Shown: positions 1-5,324 of the stretch, in pieces
Numbering within the stretch: position 1 is the stretch's first letter
Layout: each line of letters opens with the position of its first letter
Assembly: GCA_023488835.1 (NCBI GenBank)
Contig: JAMDCS010000001.1
Location: 1-10,355, forward strand
Direction: 5' to 3'
Source: Candidatus Bathyarchaeota archaeon
GTDB lineage: Archaea; Thermoproteota; Bathyarchaeia; Bathyarchaeales; UBA233
Length of the DNA stretch: 10,355 nucleotides
Program-made: the position numbers and the translations under genes
Notes under the pieces: generated by a model
Told to the model about the DNA's origin: nothing
What the model saw: only the letters and a program-made list of their open reading frames with translations
Database searches by the model: none

Positions 1-83
1 TAATGCTGTATTGCTTGTTTCTCAGCATCATCCATGTAATTGCATCTCAGTCCCCTCTCGGTGACTAACTCAGCTATTTTCAT
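1..83 (-). CDS. N-terminus of an unrecognised protein, cut by the window edge
   Basis: A minus-strand reading frame starts with ATG at 83-81 and stays open to the window edge, giving 27 residues that begin MKIAELVTERGLRCNYMDDA. I do not recognise the family from so short a piece. The start is supported by a TATA-like sequence (CTATATTT, read on the minus strand around 103-110) about 25 bp upstream, the spacing expected for a leaderless or nearly leaderless archaeal mRNA. No Shine-Dalgarno sequence is visible, which fits that reading. A dyad-rich operator candidate overlaps the promoter, so the gene is likely regulated. Confidence 0.45.
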   Translation of the reverse strand, partial: MKIAELVTERGLRCNYMDDAEKQAIQH

Positions 84-105
84 TATAAGGATTATCGAAT
101 TCAAA

Positions 106-150
106 TATAGAACACTAATCATAGAATTATGTTCTATAATTCTTAGTCAA
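106..150. promoter_or_regulatory. Overlapping inverted repeats over a divergent promoter
   Basis: Two perfect inverted repeats interlock here: TATAGAACA (106-114) with TGTTCTATA (130-138), and AGAATTAT (123-130) with ATAATTCT (136-143). The first overlaps the presumed TATA box of the minus-strand gene starting at 83. TTAGTCAA follows at 143-150; the same octamer is one arm of the palindrome at 1177-1196. The position between a minus-strand gene and a plus-strand antitoxin remnant suggests an operator. The bound protein is unknown. Confidence 0.45.
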
Positions 151-156
151 TAATTG

Positions 157-341
157 ATGAAAACCAGAGTTTTAATTTATACGATATAACTAAAGAAAAC
201 AAGTGGTTTATCGCTTCATGCCCACTTTTGGACATTGCCACTCAAAGGAAGACAGGGGAGGAGGTTAAAGAAAACATGGCTGACCCCATCAATGATTATC
301 TGTGTGACCCAGATACACCCAAGCCATCCACCGAAACTTGA
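157..341 (+). pseudogene. HicB-like antitoxin remnant, frameshifted
   Basis: The frame ending in TGA at 339-341 reads ENKWFIASCPLLDIATQRKT, then EEVKEN, and ends DYLCDPDTPKPSTET. This is the HicB-type fold signature (W-hydrophobic-A-x-CPxLDIATQ-x-KT-x-EE, then a helix and a DPDTPKP tail). That frame has no ATG, GTG or TTG start near its beginning: it runs back to a stop at 144-146. The expected first strand, MKTRVLIYT, is instead encoded from ATG 157 in another frame, which stops at 187-189. Joining the two frames near 183-190 gives a normal HicB-like N-terminus. The simplest reading is a frameshifted gene, or less likely a sequencing indel. In HicAB systems HicB neutralises the mRNase HicA, but no HicA partner lies beside it. 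Confidence 0.6.
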
Positions 342-546
342 ATTAGCCGTTTTTGTGATACAATACATCATTAAACAAACCGAGAAGCCGCGCTCGGAAT
401 ATGAATAAAACCCCCTTTTTCCTTGGATTTAGAAAACTTGCTTTCCCTAAGAGGGGTAGGTCGGTATTGGCGGTTTTTGCGTTCATTAGTATGTTGAATT
501 TCAGTGCTTTAGGGAAAGGCGGGGCTGCTTTTGTTTTTCTTGCAGA
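342..546. repeat. Left arm of a 65-bp perfect inverted repeat (442-506) and its flanks
   Basis: Bases 442-506 are the exact reverse complement of 8333-8397. The identity stops sharply at both ends. In this copy only, CTTTCCCTAA (441-450) and TTAGGGAAAG (509-518) form a 10-bp inverted repeat bracketing the unit. Both strands are open: the plus strand reads PKRGRSVLAVFAFISMLNFS inside a possible 90-codon frame (401-673), and the minus strand has a 47-codon frame from ATG 486 to TAA 343 starting MNAKTANTDLPLLGK. I do not call either a gene. A short dyad CCGAG/CTCGG lies at 380-397. The arm sits about 40 bp past the stop of the minus-strand gene ending at 547, so it would be in that mRNA's 3' region. 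Confidence 0.85.
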
Positions 547-1128
547 TTATGAGGTTGAACCGTTCGGTATGGTTATTGTTTGTGTGTTGCTCCAGGCGCT
601 TCTTCCAGTTTCGTTAAAGACGCTGTATTGTGGTATTCTCCAGCATGGGGGGTTATCTACCAGTTTTGTGTAGAACCCGTCGACTCCTAGTACTTGAAAG
701 TCTACTTGGCCGCTGCTGGTGATGTTGCCGATCCAGATGCTCCAGCCGCCTGGGTCTGGGTTGGTGCTGCCGAGCCCAAATTTCACGGTGGTGTAGTTTG
801 CGGTTGATGGAGCAAGGTTTGGAGTGACAATTGCCGTTGTCCAGTCTTGATTGTGATCTTTAACGCGGATGTTATAATACAGTTTAACTATGCTCTCATT
901 GACTACCGCGTAATGAGATAAGGGCGCATCGTTTTTTATGACTACGTCGATAAATCTTATCTGGACGTAATAGGTTCCGGTTGCGTTTACTATGTCGCGT
1001 GAGTCATCTTCAATTTTCAATGTGAATGTTGGGACGTTGGGGCTAATTTGAGTGAACGCAGGTTCTATTGCAATCAAGCCTGAGGCTAATATTACAAAGA
1101 TGAGTAATAGGGCAATTTTGGTTCGCAT
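547..1128 (-). CDS. Secreted protein, anchor-less paralog of the 1244-2071 product
   Basis: The product has 193 residues. An N-terminal signal peptide is visible (MRTK, then a hydrophobic stretch over residues 5-24, with likely cleavage before about residue 28). The rest is a Ser/Thr/Asn-rich domain likely to act outside the membrane. It aligns with the divergent neighbour in several blocks: VPTFTLKIEDDSRD with VPEFTVQYVDHSYD, VKLYYNIRVKDH with INLYYNIRSKGH, QVDFQVLGVDGFY with QIDFQVKAITGF, and AWSNTQTITI with GWSNTETITI. It ends a few residues after this last block, where the paralog continues into a Pro/Thr linker and membrane helix. It is therefore either a naturally released form or a truncated copy. 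Function is unknown; a surface or binding role is inference. The ATG lies 26 bp from a TATA-like CTTTTATGT on the minus strand, so the mRNA may be leaderless. Confidence 0.8.
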   Translation of the reverse strand: MRTKIALLLIFVILASGLIAIEPAFTQISPNVPTFTLKIEDDSRDIVNATGTYYVQIRFIDVVIKNDAPLSHYAVVNESIVKLYYNIRVKDHNQDWTTAIVTPNLAPSTANYTTVKFGLGSTNPDPGGWSIWIGNITSSGQVDFQVLGVDGFYTKLVDNPPCWRIPQYSVFNETGRSAWSNTQTITIPNGSTS

Positions 1129-1243
1129 GATTAATTACTTGTAATGTTTTACATAAAAGCTTGTCAGTCAAGAAACTTTGACTAAGATTAGTCAAAATAC
1201 TTTTACTACAAGCTTTTTATTTTAACGGGAATAAGATTAACTT
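1129..1243. promoter_or_regulatory. Divergent promoter pair with central palindromic operator
   Basis: The 115-bp gap holds two mirrored TATA-type promoters. ATAAAAGCTTGT at 1153-1164 is nearly the reverse complement of ACAAGCTTTTTAT at 1208-1220, differing by one extra T. Each box lies about 25-30 bp from its ATG (1128 and 1244), consistent with leaderless transcripts. Between them TTTGACTAA (1177-1185) and TTAGTCAAA (1188-1196) form a perfect 9-bp inverted repeat with a 2-bp centre. A further AGTCAA half-site lies at 1166-1171. This arrangement suggests that one DNA-binding protein controls both paralogs. Confidence 0.6.
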
Positions 1244-2071
1244 ATGAAAACCAACAAGATATTCACGGTACTCATAATTTCTATCTTAGCCGTTTCTGCA
1301 ATATTGATGGTTTATCCTTCAGGCGTTTTGGCTGCTAATCCGTCTGTGCCAGAATTCACTGTGCAATACGTCGACCACTCCTATGATGTTCCCGTAACGC
1401 ATTGGACTACCACAGATCCCTATACTGGTACGCAAGTAACCCATAGCAGTGGCGGAGAACATGTCGATAACCGAACCATCGATGTTACGATTACGAACCA
1501 GCCGTTCACAACCTACAAGGATTCAACCAGCAATCAAACAATCAACTTGTACTATAATATACGCTCTAAGGGACACTTTGAAAACTGGAATGGCAACTCT
1601 GACCTTGGCAGCCACAGTCAGACCGGTCTTCAAGCTTCCACTTCCACCATTACAGTTGTGTCCTTTAGCCTCCAATATTGGAATGTACCTCAGGGAGGTC
1701 AAATCGATTTTCAGGTAAAGGCGATTACAGGGTTCACTTACTATAATTCCCAGTCTTGCGGCACACAATACCAGACTACAGTAGGGGACAGCGGCTGGAG
1801 CAACACAGAAACAATCACAATCGGCAGCCCTTCCACACCAAGCCCCACGACGCCGCCCTATGTCACGCCAAATCCAACTTTCAATCCGCAATATCCAACC
1901 GCGACACCGTGGGCTCCACAATACCCAACAGCTACCCCAACCCAGCCAAACACATTAACGGGCGTGTTCGGTTCTGACTGGGAACAAACTGCTCTGATAG
2001 TTATGGCGGTGATTATTGCCGTTTTTGTGGTTGTTGTGGCTGTGCTCCTGCGCAAGGTGGCCCACAAATAG
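1244..2071 (+). CDS. Membrane-anchored secreted protein with Pro/Thr-rich stalk
   Basis: The product has 275 residues and four parts. Residues 1-30 are a signal peptide (MKTNK, hydrophobic core, cleavage likely after VLA-A). Residues 31-194 form an extracellular domain shared with the divergent gene, including YYNIRSKG, QIDFQVKA and WSNTETITI. Residues 195-238 are a stalk rich in Pro and Thr with an imperfect 10-residue tandem repeat (PQYPTATPWA, PQYPTATPTQ), likely glycosylated in an archaeal S-layer setting. Residues 249-269 are a strongly hydrophobic helix followed by the basic tail RKVAHK, so the C-terminus should be cytoplasmic. There are many N-x-S/T sequons. I do not recognise an enzymatic motif; a surface-exposed role is inferred from architecture only. 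ATG 1244 follows an AT-rich promoter directly, without an evident Shine-Dalgarno site. Confidence 0.85.
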   Translation: MKTNKIFTVLIISILAVSAILMVYPSGVLAANPSVPEFTVQYVDHSYDVPVTHWTTTDPYTGTQVTHSSGGEHVDNRTIDVTITNQPFTTYKDSTSNQTINLYYNIRSKGHFENWNGNSDLGSHSQTGLQASTSTITVVSFSLQYWNVPQGGQIDFQVKAITGFTYYNSQSCGTQYQTTVGDSGWSNTETITIGSPSTPSPTTPPYVTPNPTFNPQYPTATPWAPQYPTATPTQPNTLTGVFGSDWEQTALIVMAVIIAVFVVVVAVLLRKVAHK

Positions 2072-2078
2072 GTTCCTT

Positions 2079-2158
2079 GCTCTGTTCGACGGCGAGGTCA
2101 ATTTAGAAGACCCCACTTTTCATTGTTGCTATAAATAGAGGGGGTCTCAAAGCAGAGC
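2079..2158. other. Nested inverted repeats between two convergent genes
   Basis: The 88-bp gap between two convergent stop codons (2071 plus, 2160 minus) contains an outer inverted repeat GCTCTG (2079-2084) / CAGAGC (2153-2158) and an inner one AGACCCC (2108-2114) / GGGGTCT (2141-2147). They could form a shared 3' structure. The spacer also carries a TATA-like CTATAAATAG (2129-2138), so a small promoter cannot be excluded. Which role is real cannot be decided from sequence. Confidence 0.35.
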
Positions 2159-2159
2159 G

Positions 2160-2474
2160 CTATCCTTTTTCTACGGTTTTCTTTTTAGTGGGTACTGGTA
2201 CCTCTTCGTCTGTTTCATCTCTTTCATCGAAAGTTGTTACTTTTCGTCTGCTGAGTGGTTCCATGAGGGGTATTGCTTTTCGGGGTACAACCTCAAAAGT
2301 GTAAAGTATGCCATTTGTTCCCCAACCGTTTATCAGTTTCTTGTTTCCATAAGAGCCGTCAATAATTTCTGATACTTCGATAGTTTTGCACTCTTTAAGT
2401 TGTTTATCACATGTATGGGAATTAAAATCTGAGTTGGAAAACAGTTCTTGACAATGAGAGCATTTAACTATCAA
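2160..2474 (-). CDS. Small C2HC zinc-finger protein, third gene of AbrB operon
   Basis: The product has 104 residues. The N-terminus carries a likely zinc knuckle with Cys5, Cys8, His20 and Cys22 (CSHCQELFSNSDFNSHTC). A middle section that looks like beta strands follows (residues 45-70), then a charged, low-complexity tail ending KKKTVEKG. The start is TTG, overlapping the upstream gene's TGA by four bases (TTGA), with GGAG about ten bases upstream inside that gene. Translational coupling is therefore likely. An RNA- or DNA-binding role is inferred from the finger only; I do not recognise a family. As the last gene of a tight operon it probably acts with the two upstream products. Confidence 0.65.
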   Translation of the reverse strand: MIVKCSHCQELFSNSDFNSHTCDKQLKECKTIEVSEIIDGSYGNKKLINGWGTNGILYTFEVVPRKAIPLMEPLSRRKVTTFDERDETDEEVPVPTKKKTVEKG

Positions 2475-3046
2475 GTGCTAACATCTCCAACTTCCGTTTT
2501 GCCTCTCTGAAAATTAGGCAGACATTTGTGCAAAGAATCGTTTTCTTTTTTTAAGTCCTTATTCAGTTTTTCAAGGCTTTCAATTAACCTTTTTTGACTT
2601 GTGTTCTCCATCTCTAAAGATTTAAGCTTGCTTTCTAGTCCAATTTCCTCAACTAAATTGTTAGTCTGGGCTAACTCGATATGCAAGAAAAGGCTGTTTG
2701 CAACTTCACTTTTCTTGCCATGTACCGCACTTCTCATGTTAATATAATCAGTAAAATTCTTTACATCCTCTATAGTAGCGTTTTTAGCCTGAGATTTAGC
2801 TAAAAGTGCTTCAGTGATGGTTTGAGAATGAATAATTCTCTGATAATGAGCCATTTCTTTAGCTATTGCATCCGAGAGAGTACATGATACTTGAATTGGT
2901 TTTCCCCAAACGCTAGTCTTTTGAGTTGGAACCATAAAAGTTTGTGCTTTCGGGCTTAGTTGTATATTTTTTTCATGCAATTTTTTTATGAAGTCTTCGA
3001 CTTTTTGATATACTGGCTCATTGTCAAGTAATTCGTCTAAACTCAA
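2471..3046 (-). CDS. Coiled-coil protein of unknown function, second gene of AbrB operon
   Basis: The product has 191 residues and no family I recognise. The N-terminal 20-25 residues look like an amphipathic helix (DELLDNEPVYQKVEDFIKKL). Residues 50-127 are helical and polar. Residues about 132-175 show a heptad-like pattern of Leu/Ile/Met with Glu/Lys (ESKLKSLEMEN onward), typical of a coiled coil and hence an oligomer or scaffold. The start is TTG at 3046, two bases after the TAA of the upstream AbrB-like gene; no better start lies upstream in frame. It overlaps the next gene by four bases. The tight packing argues for a real operon and joint function, but the role is open. Confidence 0.65.
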   Translation of the reverse strand: MSLDELLDNEPVYQKVEDFIKKLHEKNIQLSPKAQTFMVPTQKTSVWGKPIQVSCTLSDAIAKEMAHYQRIIHSQTITEALLAKSQAKNATIEDVKNFTDYINMRSAVHGKKSEVANSLFLHIELAQTNNLVEEIGLESKLKSLEMENTSQKRLIESLEKLNKDLKKENDSLHKCLPNFQRGKTEVGDVST

Positions 3047-3048
3047 CG

Positions 3049-3225
3049 TTAAATACCCTCTATTTTTCGAACTATTGCAACTCTCTCACCGTTTATTATC
3101 TCCATTTTCCATTCAAGTTTGTCACTTTCTTTCAACTCAAGGAAGGCAACAATTCCTTCTGGAACAGTTGCTCTGAGCGATGTAGAGCCTGTTTTGGCTA
3201 TTCCGACTGTGCTTTTTAGACTCAT
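3049..3225 (-). CDS. AbrB/SpoVT-like (swapped-hairpin) transcription regulator, 58 aa
   Basis: The gene runs from ATG 3225 to TAA 3049-3051. The product begins MSLKSTVGIAKTGSTSLRAT and continues VPEGIVAFLELKESDKLEW, then INGERVAIVRK. This is the usual layout of an AbrB-type domain: a strand, then the T-V-P-E-x-I-V-x-F-L-x-L-x-x-x-D-x-L-x-W core and a final basic strand. Archaea use such proteins as small DNA-binding regulators and as antitoxins of the VapB/MazE kind. No PIN or MazF toxin follows, so a regulator of its own operon or the neighbouring transposase promoter is the more likely role. GAGGT lies about 8 bp before the ATG. A TATA-like TTTTAAATA (minus strand, about 3265-3273) gives a short leader. 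Confidence 0.75.
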   Translation of the reverse strand: MSLKSTVGIAKTGSTSLRATVPEGIVAFLELKESDKLEWKMEIINGERVAIVRKIEGI

Positions 3226-3346
3226 GGCTTTTACCTCTACTCATTAATCTACCTATCTAACGTATTTAAAACTATCGTTTAAGTTACCGATACATTTATA
3301 TTCCGATGGGAATATGTATTTGTAGGTAGATTAAAAGGCGATAACA
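3226..3346. promoter_or_regulatory. Divergent promoter region between AbrB operon and transposase
   Basis: The 121-bp gap contains TATA-like boxes for both directions: minus-strand TTTTAAATA near 3265-3273 and plus-strand TTTATATT at 3295-3302. TTAATCTACCTA (3244-3255) and TAGGTAGATTAA (3323-3334) are a perfect 12-bp inverted repeat, so the two divergent transcripts carry the same 12 bases in their leaders. ATATTCC (3298-3304) and GGAATAT (3309-3315) form a second dyad overlapping the transposase TATA box. These are good operator candidates, possibly for the adjacent AbrB-like protein. Confidence 0.5.
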
Positions 3347-4510
3347 ATGAGCAAACAAATAACCACAAGAGAAGAACGCGGTCAGTCAATAGCACAGTCA
3401 AACGGTCAAGTCAAGCGCATAGACGATTGCACTTACAACGTTCAAGCACAATCTCATAGTGGCATATACACCGTAAAGAAAAACGGTGACGAATGGGTTT
3501 GCAATTGCCCTGATAACACTTACCGCCACTTGATTTGCAAACATATTTTTGCCGTTGACTTCTCAGCTAAATTGAGAAAAGAGGTCAATGTTAGAACAAT
3601 CTCACCAATAGAAAATCTAACCGAGTGCATCTATTGTGGTTCAAGCAACCTCAAAAAAGACGGCGTACGCAAAAACAAGGCTGGAACAATCCAGAAATTC
3701 TATTGCCGAAACTGCCACAAATACATGACCTTCAACATAGGCTTTGAAAAAATGAAGCACAACCCACAAGCAATCACATCAGCCATGCAGTTGTACTTTA
3801 GCGGTGAATCGTTAAGAAACACTCAAAGGTCATTAAAACTGTTAGGCGTTGTGGTTTCTCATAAAACCGTTTTCATGTGGATAAAGAAGTACACTCGATT
3901 AATGAAAAATTATGCTGAAAAGATAACTCCGAATGTTGGCGATACTTGGCGAGCAGACGAAATATACATCAAAGTACACGGTGACATGAAATATCTTTTT
4001 GCTATGATGGATGATGAAACCCGATTTTTAATTGCTCAAGAGGTAGCAGAAACAAAAGAGAAACATGATGCGCGACTGCTTTTCTTTAGGGCTAAACGCT
4101 TGATGGGTAAACAACCTAAAACGCTCATAACCGATGGATTAGCAAGCTATGCAGTTGCATCTGAGCAAGTGTTTGAAGGCACAAAACATATCCGAGAAAT
4201 AACGCTCAAAGGCTCAATTCACAATAACAAAATGGAACGCATGAATGGCGAGATAAGAGACCGAGAAAAAACCATGAGAGGATTAAAGCAAAGACGTACA
4301 CCTGTTCTGCAAGGCTATCAAATTTACCACAATTATGTTCGACCTCACATGGCTTTAGACGGCAAAACTCCAGCCGAAGCATGCGGCATTAAAGTGGAAG
4401 GTGATAACAAGTGGCTAACCCTAATACAAAACGCTAGCCAAAGTCGTATTGAAAAAATAAACGGTTAAATTAATAAAGAGTTAGTGCCGACATAGGAATA
4501 GCGATGGGAA
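3282..4510 (+). mobile_element. Probable IS6-like insertion element, ends not resolved
   Basis: The element is called from its transposase gene. I find no clean terminal inverted repeats or target duplication. The coordinates given are those of an imperfect direct repeat that flanks the gene: 3282-3312 and 4479-4510 share AGTTA, CCGA, ACAT (CAT in the right copy) and CGATGGGAA in the same order with small gaps. That could mark element ends, but equally two related promoters. The true boundary may differ by tens of bases. Confidence 0.4.
3347..4468 (+). CDS. IS6-like DDE transposase with N-terminal SWIM zinc finger
   Basis: The product has 373 residues. Residues 52-66 (CNC, then CKH) form a CxC-x9-CxH SWIM-type zinc finger. 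Residues 94-123 form a second zinc site with Cys94, Cys97, Cys120 and Cys123. Residues about 140-185 resemble a helix-turn-helix. The DDE catalytic core follows: Asp204 in WRADEIYIKV, Asp263 in TLITDGLASY and Glu297 in NNKMERMNGEIRDREK. The second Asp and the Glu are 34 residues apart, the IS6-family spacing. YHNYVRPHMALDGKTPAEA near the C-terminus is also typical of that group. Classical IS6 transposases are about 230-240 residues, so this one carries roughly 140 extra N-terminal residues. The frame is intact and all three catalytic residues are present, so activity is possible. It catalyses DNA strand transfer; the zinc domains presumably recognise DNA ends. Confidence 0.9.
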   Translation: MSKQITTREERGQSIAQSNGQVKRIDDCTYNVQAQSHSGIYTVKKNGDEWVCNCPDNTYRHLICKHIFAVDFSAKLRKEVNVRTISPIENLTECIYCGSSNLKKDGVRKNKAGTIQKFYCRNCHKYMTFNIGFEKMKHNPQAITSAMQLYFSGESLRNTQRSLKLLGVVVSHKTVFMWIKKYTRLMKNYAEKITPNVGDTWRADEIYIKVHGDMKYLFAMMDDETRFLIAQEVAETKEKHDARLLFFRAKRLMGKQPKTLITDGLASYAVASEQVFEGTKHIREITLKGSIHNNKMERMNGEIRDREKTMRGLKQRRTPVLQGYQIYHNYVRPHMALDGKTPAEACGIKVEGDNKWLTLIQNASQSRIEKING

Positions 4511-4516
4511 AGCAAA

Positions 4517-4783
4517 ATGCTTATTGACATAACGATAATACTTGCTCTTCTCGCAATCACTACACCTATAGCGGTTGCAAAAGGCAAAAAAAGTGTTTTT
4601 CTTTTTGTTGCAGCGGCTTTTTCATGGGTGCTTCTATTTTTCAGCGTATTTTTTGATAATCCAGCAACTATTATTATCAATGGCAATCCACCATTAACCG
4701 CCTTATTTTTTGAGAGTGTATTTATGATGGTAACGATAGTGACCGAAATAGGTGGAATGTATGAACTTTTTAGGAGCCACTAA
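4517..4783 (+). CDS. Small integral membrane protein of unknown function
   Basis: The product has 88 residues and is mostly hydrophobic. Predicted membrane helices lie at about residues 4-21, 27-46 and 61-82, separated by a basic KGKK turn and a polar NPATIIINGNPP loop. The ATG at 4517 follows GGGAAAG at a suitable distance. It lies 48 bp after the transposase stop in the same direction, so it might be a passenger gene or a neighbour. Its last 14 bases overlap tail to tail with the minus-strand gene 4770-4922. I do not recognise a family. Confidence 0.55.
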   Translation: MLIDITIILALLAITTPIAVAKGKKSVFLFVAAAFSWVLLFFSVFFDNPATIIINGNPPLTALFFESVFMMVTIVTEIGGMYELFRSH

Positions 4784-4922
4784 AACAATTTAAAGAATAC
4801 ATGAATAGAAAAAAGCCTAAAATGAAAAGCAGAATGAACAAGCCTTGAAGCCCATAAAATAACCCTATAAAAATACAAAAAAGGGCGGGTATGGATAAGA
4901 GTTTTTTTGTCTTTTTTCTCAT
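4770..4922 (-). CDS. 50-residue hydrophobic membrane protein
   Basis: The start is set at ATG 4922, giving MRKKTKKLLS followed by a long hydrophobic region (residues about 11-44) that can form two short or one long membrane segment. The basic head would stay in the cytoplasm. A longer frame exists upstream, but it would overlap the preceding gene and the hydrophilic extension adds nothing. GGAG lies ten bases before this ATG, and the upstream minus-strand gene stops seven bases before it, so the two are probably co-transcribed. Function is unknown. A hydrophobic peptide of this size could be a toxin-like or regulatory peptide, but nothing shows that directly. Confidence 0.45.
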   Translation of the reverse strand: MRKKTKKLLSIPALFCIFIGLFYGLQGLFILLFILGFFLFMYSLNCFSGS

Positions 4923-4929
4923 TAGTGGG

Positions 4930-5130
4930 TTACTCCGTTCTCTTTTTGTTTGTGTCAACAGTTGAAAGGTCAAAACGGTTAGGTGCACTTAACCATTGTT
5001 TAGCATTCTTTGCTTTTGGTGCTTTCAACCGAGAATCTATAGCTTTAGCGTGGTCACTTCTTCTAGCTTGAACCCGTTTAGCCCTTCTAATTCCGCCATA
5101 ACCATGTCCGCCTTTAGCATTATAACTCAA
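4930..5130 (-). CDS. Small basic protein of unknown function
   Basis: The product has 66 residues with a glycine-rich start (MSYNAKGGHGYGG) and many Arg/Lys residues through the middle, ending DLSTVDTNKKRTE. There is no hydrophobic segment, so it should be cytoplasmic and may bind nucleic acid; that is inference from charge. The start is TTG, supported by GAGGTAA nine or so bases upstream and by the absence of an upstream ATG in frame. TTG starts also appear in the operon at 2160-3046. It is followed seven bases later by the 50-residue membrane protein gene. I do not recognise the family with confidence. Confidence 0.5.
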   Translation of the reverse strand: MSYNAKGGHGYGGIRRAKRVQARRSDHAKAIDSRLKAPKAKNAKQWLSAPNRFDLSTVDTNKKRTE

Positions 5131-5226
5131 TTCAAATTACCTCAACAGAAAAAAGGAAGAATTGTCAACAGACGAAAGGTAACATGGAGAGCTTACAGAC
5201 GTAGAGGTAACAGAACCTTTTAGTGC

Positions 5227-5297
5227 TTTATATAAGGGGGGTATAGAAAAAAATTGCAGCTGAGGTGTGGTTACGCATTTAAGCATCCAACGCGTAA
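5227..5297 (+). promoter_or_regulatory. Promoter and leader dyad of the methionine aminopeptidase gene
   Basis: The sequence at 5229-5247 is TATATAAGGGGGGTATAGA, a clear archaeal TATA box followed by a G-run. A start site near 5258 would give a leader of roughly 65 bases. TTACGC (5271-5276) and GCGTAA (5292-5297) form an inverted repeat in that leader. The same 19-base element, with one mismatch, occurs on the minus strand at 8246-8264. The stretch 5131-5226 before it shows no gene I would support. Confidence 0.55.
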
Positions 5298-5324
5298 TCC
5301 AATTTTAAACAGCAGTGAAAAGTC

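Noticed and set aside
401..673. 90-codon plus-strand frame through the left repeat arm
   Set aside because: Its second half is antisense to the secreted-protein gene 547-1128, and the identity with the right copy stops abruptly outside the repeat. Open frames occur on both strands here, so neither is favoured.
5131..5223. Stretch whose plus strand reads basic residues (ending AYRRRGNRTF) and, in another frame, an acidic coding-like sequence with one stop
   Set aside because: No start or full domain could be found, and most of the longer plus-strand frame is antisense to the basic protein gene at 4930-5130. It could be a gene remnant, but support is too thin.
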